In this document: one piece after another, positions 25,858 through 33,150 of the stretch
Layout of the letters: each line of letters begins with the position of its first letter
Position numbering within the stretch: the first letter of the stretch is position 1
Origin: Arthrobacter sp. CAN_C5
GTDB lineage: Bacteria > Actinomycetota > Actinomycetes > Actinomycetales > Micrococcaceae
Length of the DNA: 64,000 nucleotides
Direction of reading: 5' to 3'
Assembly: GCF_017875735.1 (NCBI RefSeq)
Contig: NZ_JAGGMZ010000001.1
Span: 1,054,001-1,118,000, forward strand
The notes under the pieces: generated by a model
What the model was told of the DNA's origin: nothing
Seen by the model: only the letters and a program-made list of their open reading frames with translations
Database searches by the model: none
Position numbers and translations under genes: made by a program

Positions 25858-26697
25858 CTAGGAAGCCGGTGCGACGTCGCCGCTCGGCCACTGTTCCTCA
25901 ATGTGGGCCTTGACCTCGGGGGAGTGCAGGAGTTCCTCCAGCTTGTCGATCCGCGCGTCGCCCTCCGACGCGGTGTTCCACGCCAGGAAGTTTGCGTACG
26001 GGTTGCCGTCCAGCGACTCCACCACCAGTGCATCAGTGGTGCTCAACCCGGCGTCGAGGATGTAATTCCCGTTGATGATTGCCAGGTCAACGCTGGGATC
26101 CTGCAGGTCGTTCAGCAGCAGCTCCGGCTGGTTCTCGATAAACTCCAGGCCCATCGGGTTCTGCTCGTCGGAAAGCGCGAGCACTGACGCGTCCTCGGCA
26201 ATGTCCTGCAGCAGCCCGGCATCCTGCAGCAGGGTCAGCGCGCGGGCCTGGTTGGATGGATCGTTGGTGATCGCAATACGTCCACCCTCGGGGATCTCAG
26301 CGACGTCCCCGTGCTGCTCTGAAAAAGCGGCGTACGGTTCGATGTGGACACCCTCACCATGGGCGAACTCGTAGCCCTGGCCCTCGACCTGGCTCTCAAA
26401 GTAGGGCAGGTGCTGGAAATAGTTGGCATCCAGATCCCCGTCGCTGAGCGCGATATTGGGGGTCGTGTAGTCGTCGAACTCGGTGATCTCAAGGTCGAGC
26501 CCTGCGTCCTCGGCGAGGTTCTCGTCGACAAATTCGAGGATCCGGGCGTGGGGTTGCGGACTCGCGCCGACGGTGATGGTCTGAGGGTTTGCCGGGTCCA
26601 GCGAGGAGACGACCTCGGTATCGGCTGACCCTCCACAGGCGCTCAGGGCCAGGGAAGCAGCGACACCGGTAATGGTGAGGGTAAGTAGCTTGCGCAA
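25858..26697 (-). CDS. metQ: methionine ABC transporter substrate-binding lipoprotein
   Basis: 279 residues from a TTG at 26697 preceded by GAAAGGAAA; no ATG fits. The N-terminus is a lipoprotein signal (RKLLTLTITGVAASLALSAC, lipobox LSAC followed by GG), so the mature protein is anchored outside the membrane. The NlpA/MetQ domain shows ITVGASPQPHARILEFV, FDDYTTPNIALSDGDLDANYFQHLPY, IAITNDPSNQARAL and ...LAIINGNYI. It binds methionine or a related amino acid and delivers it to MetNI. It is third in the order metN-metI-metQ, 54 bp after metI. Confidence 0.92.
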   Translation of the reverse strand: MRKLLTLTITGVAASLALSACGGSADTEVVSSLDPANPQTITVGASPQPHARILEFVDENLAEDAGLDLEITEFDDYTTPNIALSDGDLDANYFQHLPYFESQVEGQGYEFAHGEGVHIEPYAAFSEQHGDVAEIPEGGRIAITNDPSNQARALTLLQDAGLLQDIAEDASVLALSDEQNPMGLEFIENQPELLLNDLQDPSVDLAIINGNYILDAGLSTTDALVVESLDGNPYANFLAWNTASEGDARIDKLEELLHSPEVKAHIEEQWPSGDVAPAS

Positions 26698-26751
26698 CAG
26701 AATTGGTTTCCTTTCGAGATGACGTGCAAAAAAGATTCGTGACCGGGTGGG

Positions 26752-27498
26752 CTAGCTGCCGACCACCTGGACGGCGGCCCGACGGCGGAGCCGCCTGCCG
26801 CTTCCCGCTGTCGCGGCCGAGCGATGATCAACGCGGCGCGCGGCTGCGTCGCCGGCAAGCTGGATGGCCTGCACAATGAGCACGATGATGACGATCACCA
26901 CCACCATGACCGTGGTGTCGAACCGTTGCAGGCCGTAGTTGTAGGCCAGCCGTCCCAGCCCGCCACCACCGATAATTCCTGCCATCGCTGAATAGCCGAC
27001 CAGGGTGACCAGCGTGGTAGCGAACGCGGCAATCAGGCCAGGAAGCGCCTCACGAAGCAGGACCTTGCTCACCACCTGCATCCGGGTAGACCCCATTACG
27101 AGCGCGGCATCGATCTTTCCGCTGCTCACATCCCTCAGCGACGTCTCGACCAGGCGTGCGAAGAACGGGATGGCGCCGATGCTCAGCGACACTGACGCCG
27201 CGACCGGCCCGATCGAGGTGCCGGTCAGGAGCCGGGCCAGCGGGATCAGGGACACCATCAGGATGGCGAACGGAATGGAACGGGTGATGTTGACGACGAC
27301 GCCGCTGATCACCTTGTTGGTCAGGGGCATCGGCCGGAGCCCGTCGGGGGCGCTGGCGGAAAGGAAGACACCCAGGGGTAGCCCGATCAACAGGGTGAAG
27401 AACCCTGAGATGCCGACCATCTGCAGGGTCGCTGCAAATTCCTCGGGCAACGCGCGGGTAATGCCCGGGTTGGTGAACAGCTGATCAAAAAATTCCAT
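26752..27498 (-). CDS. metI: methionine ABC transporter permease
   Basis: 248 residues from ATG 27498. It has five or six transmembrane helices and the BPD permease segment with the EAA-like motif region (DVSSGKIDAALVMGSTRMQV...EALPGL), which contacts the ATPase. VNITRSIPFAILM and AGIIGGGGLGRLAYNYG are typical of MetI. Its start shares one base with the metN stop (TAATG), giving tight coupling. The last ~25 residues are Arg-rich and cytoplasmic, somewhat longer than usual. Confidence 0.93.
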   Translation of the reverse strand: MEFFDQLFTNPGITRALPEEFAATLQMVGISGFFTLLIGLPLGVFLSASAPDGLRPMPLTNKVISGVVVNITRSIPFAILMVSLIPLARLLTGTSIGPVAASVSLSIGAIPFFARLVETSLRDVSSGKIDAALVMGSTRMQVVSKVLLREALPGLIAAFATTLVTLVGYSAMAGIIGGGGLGRLAYNYGLQRFDTTVMVVVIVIIVLIVQAIQLAGDAAARRVDHRSAATAGSGRRLRRRAAVQVVGS

Positions 27499-28472
27499 TA
27501 CGCCACCTTCGCCGAGACGCCCTGGGACTGCAGGTACTCGAGCATCTCGTCGATGGGCGCCAGTTCCCCGACTTCAATGCGGAGCCGGCCAAACCGGCTG
27601 TCTGCAAGCGTCTCCACACTCCCGGCCAGCACATTGATCCTCTGATCGAACTGGCGGCCAAGATCGGACAGTACGGGCCCGGAGGCGACCTCACCGGCTA
27701 GCAGCAGTTCAAGCACTGGCCGGTCACCCGGCCGGTGCGCCGGTAACGGCAGGAGGGCCTGCGACAGCTTTCCATCAAGCTGGGCGGCGACGTCCCGCAG
27801 TTGGCCGTGCTCCACGACGCGTCCATCCTCAAGCAGGGAGACCGAATCGCAGATCCGCTTTACGACATTCATCTCGTGGGTGATGATCAGCACAGTCAGC
27901 CCGAGGGTGTCGGTGAGATTGTGGATCAGGTCCAGGATGTCATCGGTGGTCGTCGGATCGAGGGCTGAGGTGGGCTCGTCGCAGAGCAGCACATCCGGGT
28001 CGGAGGCCAGGGCGCGCGCAATCCCGACCCGCTGTTTCTGGCCGCCGGAAAGTTGTGAGGGGTAGGCATCGGCGAAACCGGCCAGGCCCACCAGATCCAG
28101 GAGCCGTGCCACGGTGCTGGCGATTTCGGCCTTCGGAGTCTTCACCAGCTCCAGCGGATGGGCCACATTCTGGGCGGCTGTCCGCGAATCCAGCAGGTTT
28201 GCATGCTGGAACACCATGCCGATCCGGCGTCGGGCGGTGCGAATCTGGGAATCGTGGACCGCGGTGAGTTCCCGGCCGTCGATCGTCACCGAGCCGGAGG
28301 TGGGACGGTCGAGGAGGGTAAGACACCGGACGAGCGTGGACTTTCCGGCACCGGAGTGCCCGATGATGCCGTGGATCGACCCTCGCGGCACTGTCAGGGA
28401 AACGCCGTCCAGGGCGGTGATGGTGCGGGTGCCCTGCCGGTAGGTCTTGCGCAGGTCGGAGACGGTGATCAT
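27498..28472 (-). CDS. metN: methionine ABC transporter ATP-binding protein with NIL domain
   Basis: 324 residues from ATG 28472. ABC motifs are Walker A GHSGAGKST (~38-46), Q-loop VFQHANLL, signature LSGGQKQRVGIARAL, Walker B VLLCDEPTSALDP and the His switch ITHEM. The C-terminal ~75 residues (SGPVLSDLGRQFDQRINVLAGSVE...) form the NIL domain, which binds methionine and inhibits transport when the cell is replete. This supports methionine as substrate. It is the first gene of the met operon and is preceded by a short leader frame. Confidence 0.94.
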   Translation of the reverse strand: MITVSDLRKTYRQGTRTITALDGVSLTVPRGSIHGIIGHSGAGKSTLVRCLTLLDRPTSGSVTIDGRELTAVHDSQIRTARRRIGMVFQHANLLDSRTAAQNVAHPLELVKTPKAEIASTVARLLDLVGLAGFADAYPSQLSGGQKQRVGIARALASDPDVLLCDEPTSALDPTTTDDILDLIHNLTDTLGLTVLIITHEMNVVKRICDSVSLLEDGRVVEHGQLRDVAAQLDGKLSQALLPLPAHRPGDRPVLELLLAGEVASGPVLSDLGRQFDQRINVLAGSVETLADSRFGRLRIEVGELAPIDEMLEYLQSQGVSAKVA

Positions 28473-28478
28473 TGGCCC

Positions 28479-28562
28479 TCACGGTTGCAGGTGCGCCCCA
28501 GGACCTGTTGGGATCCCGGTGGCGGGCGCGCTGGCCAGCGCCCAAGCCATCTTCACACGCAT
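28479..28562 (-). CDS. possible 27-codon leader ORF upstream of metN
   Basis: ATG at 28562 to TGA at 28479, ending six bases before the metN ATG, on the same strand. The peptide starts MRVKMAWALASAPATG and has two Met, one Trp and several Pro codons. A TANNNT-type hexamer (TAAAGT) lies upstream near 28577. The GGGCGCT...AGCGCGCCC segment in it can form a hairpin. It could be a translated leader that tunes metN, or a chance frame. The family is not recognised. Confidence 0.25.
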   Translation of the reverse strand: MRVKMAWALASAPATGIPTGPGAHLQP

Positions 28563-28697
28563 GAAAGATGTGACTGAACTTTAGTGCTACGCATCACGCT
28601 GACGCCGTCGATGGGGGATCTGGGTCCCTATCCTCGAAGAATCTTCGATGGGCCTCGGGTGGTGGTGCGGCGAAGTGGGGACGACGGGGCCCGGTGG
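28563..28697. other. intergenic region between exonuclease and metN
   Basis: Contains the presumed metN promoter (TAAAGT on the minus strand) and an inverted repeat TCGAAGAATCTTCGA at 28634-28648, a possible operator or weak terminator of the exonuclease gene. No gene is seen. I looked for SAM riboswitch conserved sequences and did not find them. Confidence 0.4.
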
Positions 28698-29384
28698 CTA
28701 GGAGGCGATCGCCGGCCAGCGCCCTTCGACGACTGCCGACGGGTTCTCGCGGCGGAGGTACTCCTGGAAGCTTTCAGCCTGTCGCGCCGCCCACACCACC
28801 TGCGATGCGTGCAGCGCATCAGCCGGGTGTTGCAGGTGGGGGAAACGAACAGCCAGGACCGCTGCCACCTGCAGCGTGGCCAGCACATCGGCGGCCGAGG
28901 TGTGGGCGTTCTGAAACGGCACCCCATAGTGCTCGCACATGGCCGTCAGGGTCCGTTTGCCGCGACGGAAGCGATCCGCCTGTTTGTCCATGATGTAGGG
29001 ATCCAGCACGGGGAACGGAAGGGGCACTTCCACGCCGTGACGTGAGCCTTCGCGGGCCAGCACAGTGAAATCATAGCGGGCGTTGAAGGCGAGCACCGGG
29101 ATGCCCGCCGCGAACAGCCGCCCGAGGACTGCCGAGATCTGGCCAACAACCTGCTGTATCGGGTGACCGTCCCGGCGGGCTCGTTCGGTACTGACCCCGT
29201 GGATGGCTGCGGCTTCGGCGGGAATCTCGACGCCGGGGTCAGCCATCCACTCGTGCTGTTCCAGCACCGCCCCGTCGCCGTCGACAAGCAGGATCGAGGC
29301 GGTCACGATCCGTGCCTGCTGCGGATCGCGTCCGGTGGTTTCGAGGTCAAATGCTGCGCGTGGGTGGTGGTGCCAACTGTCCAT
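28698..29384 (-). CDS. DEDDh-type 3'-5' exonuclease (DnaQ/epsilon-like)
   Basis: 228 residues from ATG 29384. Exo motifs are AAFDLETTGRDP (Exo I, Asp and Glu), HGVS...VLAFNARYDFTVL (Exo II, Asp), and AHTSAADVLATLQ (Exo III, His and Asp five residues apart), so the DEDDh set is complete. It is a stand-alone exonuclease rather than a polymerase-fused one. The likely role is trimming DNA or RNA 3' ends in repair; the exact partner is unknown. It is divergent from the alkyltransferase-like gene with only 65 bp between starts. A TAGCGT -10 (29393-29398, minus) lies eight bases before its ATG. Confidence 0.87.
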   Translation of the reverse strand: MDSWHHHPRAAFDLETTGRDPQQARIVTASILLVDGDGAVLEQHEWMADPGVEIPAEAAAIHGVSTERARRDGHPIQQVVGQISAVLGRLFAAGIPVLAFNARYDFTVLAREGSRHGVEVPLPFPVLDPYIMDKQADRFRRGKRTLTAMCEHYGVPFQNAHTSAADVLATLQVAAVLAVRFPHLQHPADALHASQVVWAARQAESFQEYLRRENPSAVVEGRWPAIAS

Positions 29385-29436
29385 ACCTCAAGACGCTATC
29401 GGTCGGCTATGACATTTTCGGGGAGGTTCCTCCGGC

Positions 29437-29442
29437 TAGGCT
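29437..29442 (+). promoter_or_regulatory. -10 box, probable leaderless start of atl-adnA-adnB
   Basis: TAGGCT lies 7 nt before the ATG at 29450. It is the only promoter seen before the overlapping three-gene unit. Confidence 0.5.
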
Positions 29443-29449
29443 GGAATTC

Positions 29450-29917
29450 ATGCGCGGGGACTTTGCTGAGGCGGTGTACGAGGTGGCGGGGCTGATTCCC
29501 GCCGGCCTGGTGTTGTCCTACGGGGACATTGCCGAACTCCTGGAAATGTCCGGCCCGCGCCAGGTGGGGGCCGCGATGTCCCGATCCGGGGACGGCTCCC
29601 CATGGTGGCGGGTTATCCGCGCAGGCGGGCAACCACCCCGCGGCCTCAGCGCACGGGCGCTGCCCTGCTACGAAGCAGAAGGCACCCCGCTGCGCAGCAG
29701 GGGGTCGGACCGGGCACCGTCCCCAGACGGGTACTCGATCGACATGCGGGCAGGGCGCTGGCAGCCGACAGCCCAGGAGCGGGCCATCCTCGACGGCATC
29801 CGCGACCGCCTCGCGGCGTACTCTGACCCGGCTGCGGACGTCACGTCAGTGGAAGTCATGGCAGCGGAGAAGACGGCGTCGAAAATGTCAGTGGCCCGTG
29901 ATGAGCTGGTGCCATGA
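29450..29917 (+). CDS. alkyltransferase-like protein (ATL; Cys-to-Trp MGMT homologue)
   Basis: 155 residues from ATG 29450; an upstream frame extension is ignored. The N-terminal DNA-binding helix region of MGMT is present (VYEVAGLIPAGLVLSYGDIAEL, GPRQVGAAMSRSGDGS). At the site of the MGMT active-site PCHR motif it reads PWWRVIRAGG, so Cys is replaced by Trp. This is the hallmark of ATL proteins, which bind O6-alkylguanine, flip the base and channel the lesion to nucleotide-excision repair instead of removing the alkyl group. A ~50-residue C-terminal extension follows. Its stop overlaps the adnA start (ATGA), so it is translated together with the double-strand-break motor-nuclease. Confidence 0.88.
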   Translation: MRGDFAEAVYEVAGLIPAGLVLSYGDIAELLEMSGPRQVGAAMSRSGDGSPWWRVIRAGGQPPRGLSARALPCYEAEGTPLRSRGSDRAPSPDGYSIDMRAGRWQPTAQERAILDGIRDRLAAYSDPAADVTSVEVMAAEKTASKMSVARDELVP

Positions 29918-32900
29918 ATTCGATACCACGGCTGGTGACGGCTCCGGACGCCGCGGCGCCCGCATCAGCACTACCCCAACTCAGCCCCGAGCAGCTCCGG
30001 GTCGTTGAGCTGGGTGCTGGCAGTGGCCCGGTGCTGGTCCTCGGCGGTCCAGGAACCGGCAAGTCAACTGTCCTGATCGAGTCGGCCGTGCGCAGGATCA
30101 ACGAGGAGGGCCTCGACCCGTCGACAGTGTTGGTGCTGGCACCCTCGCGCCTGGGCGCCGCCCGGTTGCGTGATGCATTGACCGCCCGCCTGAACCGGAG
30201 TCTCAGCACTGCGCCGGCGAGGACCTGGACTTCCTACGCCTTTGATCTGATCCGTAGGGCACGGATCGCCGGCAGGATGCCGGAGCTGGTCCGCAGCCCC
30301 CGGCTCCTCTCGGGCGCTGAGCAGGACCTCATCATCAAGGAACTTCTGGACGGGCACAATCGCCCCGGGGCCACCGCGCTGGGCTGGCCGGACGGGCTGT
30401 CCCTGGCGCTGGGAACCAGGGGTTTCAGGCAAGAGGTCAGGGAGCTCTTCGACCGGATCAGCGAATACGGAATGGACCCGGCCGAGCTGGCCGATCTGGG
30501 ACGCCGGTTCGACCGGCCCGACTGGACGGCGGGCGCGCAGCTGTACCGCGAGTACCGCGACGTCGTGGACCTACGGATGCCCGAGGCCTTCGACCCGGCC
30601 GGAGTGCTGACCGCCGCCCGGCACCTGCTGGAGTTCGATGAGGAGTTCCTCGATCAGGAGCGTGCCCGCCTGCGGCTGATACTGGTGGATGACTACCAGG
30701 AGTCCAACGCAGCCGTCCACGCATTGCTGACCCTGCTGGCCCGGGACCGCGACGTGCTGGTGGCGTCCTGCCCGGACACGGTGGTCCACGGATTCAGGGG
30801 TGCCCGCCCGGAGCTGACGGGGAGACTTGCCGCAGACCTGACGGGCACCACCGAACTCCACACCGTTGCGCTCACAGCCTCCCACCGGTTGTCGGGTTCA
30901 CTTGCCAGTGCCTGGCAAAACGTCGCCTCCCGTATCTCGGTGGTGGGCGGCGCCCCGGTGTACCGGACGCTCGAGCCTCCTACCCCAGGCACAGGATCTG
31001 TCCTCGCCGCGGGAGCGGCAAAGGTATCAGCGCACCTGGTCGATTCCTCCTTCCACGAATTGCGGTACGTTGCCCAACGCATCCTTGAGGCACAGCTGTT
31101 CGGCGGGCGAAGCCTGGCCGACATCGCCGTGATCGTGCGGACCGGCGCACAGGTGAACGAGTTCCAGCGCTACCTGACGGGCCAGGGCATTCCCGTGAAT
31201 GTCCCCGCCGCCGAGCGGGCCATCCGTGACGAGCCGGCGGTGAAGCCGCTTCTGGACCTTTTCGGCGTGGTGCTGGGTCAGCTCCACCTCGACGCCGAGG
31301 TGGCCGTTTCACTGCTCTGCTCGCGGATCGGGGGAGCAGGGACCCTGGAACTTCGTCGGCTCCGCCAGAGTCTCCGCCAGGAGGAAGTGGCGTCCGGCCG
31401 CGGACGTACCAGCGACGAACTGCTCGTGGAAGCCCTGACCGATGCCCGGCTGCTCGGCACCGGGCTGCAGGGCGGAACGGCGGCGCGGCGGATCTGTCGC
31501 ATGATTGCCGCTGGAACCGCTGCGCTCGACGCACCCGGTGCCAACCCCGAGACGGTGTTGTGGGCTCTCTGGGAGGCCTCCGGGTGGTCCACCAAATGGG
31601 CCGACGCTGCGGTGGCGGAAGGGCCGTCGTCGGTCCGGGCGGACCGTGACCTCGACGCCGTCGTCGCACTTTTCCAGACCGCTGAACGGTTCGTCGACCA
31701 GGTCCCCGGTGCTCCGCCGGCACGATTCCTGGAATATCTGACCAGCCAAGAGCTTCCCATGGACACGCTGGCGCCGCGTGCCCAAAAGCAGGAGTCGGTC
31801 GCCTTACTCACTCCGGCCAGCGCTGCAGGCAGGCAGTGGCCAGTGGTTATCGTGGCGGGTATCCAGGAGGGGATCTGGCCGAACCTGCGGCTGCGGGGGG
31901 AGCTGCTGGGGTCGGGGGAGCTCACAGCGCTGATGGACCATGGAGCCGACTTCCGGCGGCACCGCGACCCGTTGATCCTGATGCAGGACATTCGCTTCGA
32001 TGAACTGCGAAGCTTCTCGGTCGCCGTGTCACGGGCCGCCGAGGAGCTCATCTGTTGCGCTGTCGCTTCAGATGTCGCGCAGCCGTCCCCGTTCCTCGAC
32101 CTGGTGGATCCGCTCCCGCCAGGGCAACTGGAGCGTTCCCGCACCGAGGTCCAGCGGCCCCTGACGCTCCGGGCCCTGGTGGCCGAACTCAGAAAGTATG
32201 CTCAGCAGGCTCCCACCCACCCCGACCTTGCAGCCGAAGCGGCGCGCCATCTGGGATCCATGGTCAATCATTCGCCTGCTGTACCCGGTGCCCATCCGAA
32301 CGGGTGGTGGGGCCTGTTGGACCTCTCCACCACGTTGCCCGTCGCGCCGGTGGACCAACCGATTCCGGTGTCTCCCTCCAAGGTCGACGCCGTGTTGAAG
32401 TCACCGCTGAACTGGTTCGTCTCAGCCGCCGGTGGTGAACCGACGATGGACTTCGCCCGATCGCTGGGGACGCTGGTCCACGGGATCGCCCAGGACTATC
32501 CCGAGGCGACCGGAAACCAGTATGTCGAGGAGCTGCAGCGGCGGTGGCCATCCCTGGGAATGAAGGAGAATTGGGAAGGGAAGATCGATTTCGAACGGGC
32601 CGAACAGATGGTCCGGAAGCTCGCCGGCTACGTCCTGATGATGCGTAAGTCGGGCCGGTCGCTGGTCGGGACAGAGGTGGACTTCGAGGTCGATCTTGAG
32701 GTCGCTGTCGGGGACGAGCAGCGTGTCGCGCGGCTACGGGGACAGATCGACCGCCTGGAAATAGATGCCGAGGGCCGTCTGGTCATTGTGGACCTCAAGA
32801 CGGGGAAATCCTCGCCGTCCCAGACGGACCTTCAACAGCACCCCCAGCTTGCTGCCTACCAGGTGGCCTTGAACGAGGGGGCGCTGGCGGGTGGGCAGGC

Positions 32901-33150
32901 CGCCGGATCCGGCGGTGCGGCACTGGTTCAGCTCGGCACCACCCGCAAGGAGGCGGGAGTTCAACAACAGCCAGCACTATCCACCGACGACCGGTGGGCG
33001 AGGGAAATGATTGAGGAGGCAGCGGGTCTGATGTCCGCAGCGCAGTTCGACACGATCCACGATCCGAAACGCTCGGGTCACGGCGGATCGGGGTGCAGGC
33101 TCCCCGAGATCTGTCCGCTGTGCCCAGAGGGTCGGCAGGTGACCGAATGA
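29914..33150 (+). CDS. adnA: AdnA-type helicase-nuclease subunit
   Basis: 1078 residues. The N-terminal UvrD/Rep-like motor has Walker A GGPGTGKST (~44-52) and a diverged motif II ILVDDYQES (~256-263, DDYQ instead of DExQ). Motif III-VI regions are weaker than in AdnB. The C-terminal RecB-family nuclease has RLRGQIDRLEIDAEGR, VIVDLKTGKSS (~955-965) and QLAAYQ. It ends with a Cys-rich tail CRLPEICPLCPEG, resembling Fe-S ligands of AddB/AdnA-type nucleases. With AdnB it resects double-strand breaks in actinobacteria in place of RecBCD. ATGA overlaps join it to the ATL gene before and adnB after. The upstream fourth Cys expected for a cluster seems missing (see findings). Confidence 0.9.
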   Translation: MNSIPRLVTAPDAAAPASALPQLSPEQLRVVELGAGSGPVLVLGGPGTGKSTVLIESAVRRINEEGLDPSTVLVLAPSRLGAARLRDALTARLNRSLSTAPARTWTSYAFDLIRRARIAGRMPELVRSPRLLSGAEQDLIIKELLDGHNRPGATALGWPDGLSLALGTRGFRQEVRELFDRISEYGMDPAELADLGRRFDRPDWTAGAQLYREYRDVVDLRMPEAFDPAGVLTAARHLLEFDEEFLDQERARLRLILVDDYQESNAAVHALLTLLARDRDVLVASCPDTVVHGFRGARPELTGRLAADLTGTTELHTVALTASHRLSGSLASAWQNVASRISVVGGAPVYRTLEPPTPGTGSVLAAGAAKVSAHLVDSSFHELRYVAQRILEAQLFGGRSLADIAVIVRTGAQVNEFQRYLTGQGIPVNVPAAERAIRDEPAVKPLLDLFGVVLGQLHLDAEVAVSLLCSRIGGAGTLELRRLRQSLRQEEVASGRGRTSDELLVEALTDARLLGTGLQGGTAARRICRMIAAGTAALDAPGANPETVLWALWEASGWSTKWADAAVAEGPSSVRADRDLDAVVALFQTAERFVDQVPGAPPARFLEYLTSQELPMDTLAPRAQKQESVALLTPASAAGRQWPVVIVAGIQEGIWPNLRLRGELLGSGELTALMDHGADFRRHRDPLILMQDIRFDELRSFSVAVSRAAEELICCAVASDVAQPSPFLDLVDPLPPGQLERSRTEVQRPLTLRALVAELRKYAQQAPTHPDLAAEAARHLGSMVNHSPAVPGAHPNGWWGLLDLSTTLPVAPVDQPIPVSPSKVDAVLKSPLNWFVSAAGGEPTMDFARSLGTLVHGIAQDYPEATGNQYVEELQRRWPSLGMKENWEGKIDFERAEQMVRKLAGYVLMMRKSGRSLVGTEVDFEVDLEVAVGDEQRVARLRGQIDRLEIDAEGRLVIVDLKTGKSSPSQTDLQQHPQLAAYQVALNEGALAGGQAAGSGGAALVQLGTTRKEAGVQQQPALSTDDRWAREMIEEAAGLMSAAQFDTIHDPKRSGHGGSGCRLPEICPLCPEGRQVTE

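Noticed and set aside
28473..28600. SAM riboswitch before metN
   Set aside because: The conserved cores of SAM-I and SAM-IV elements could not be recognised; only a generic hairpin is present.
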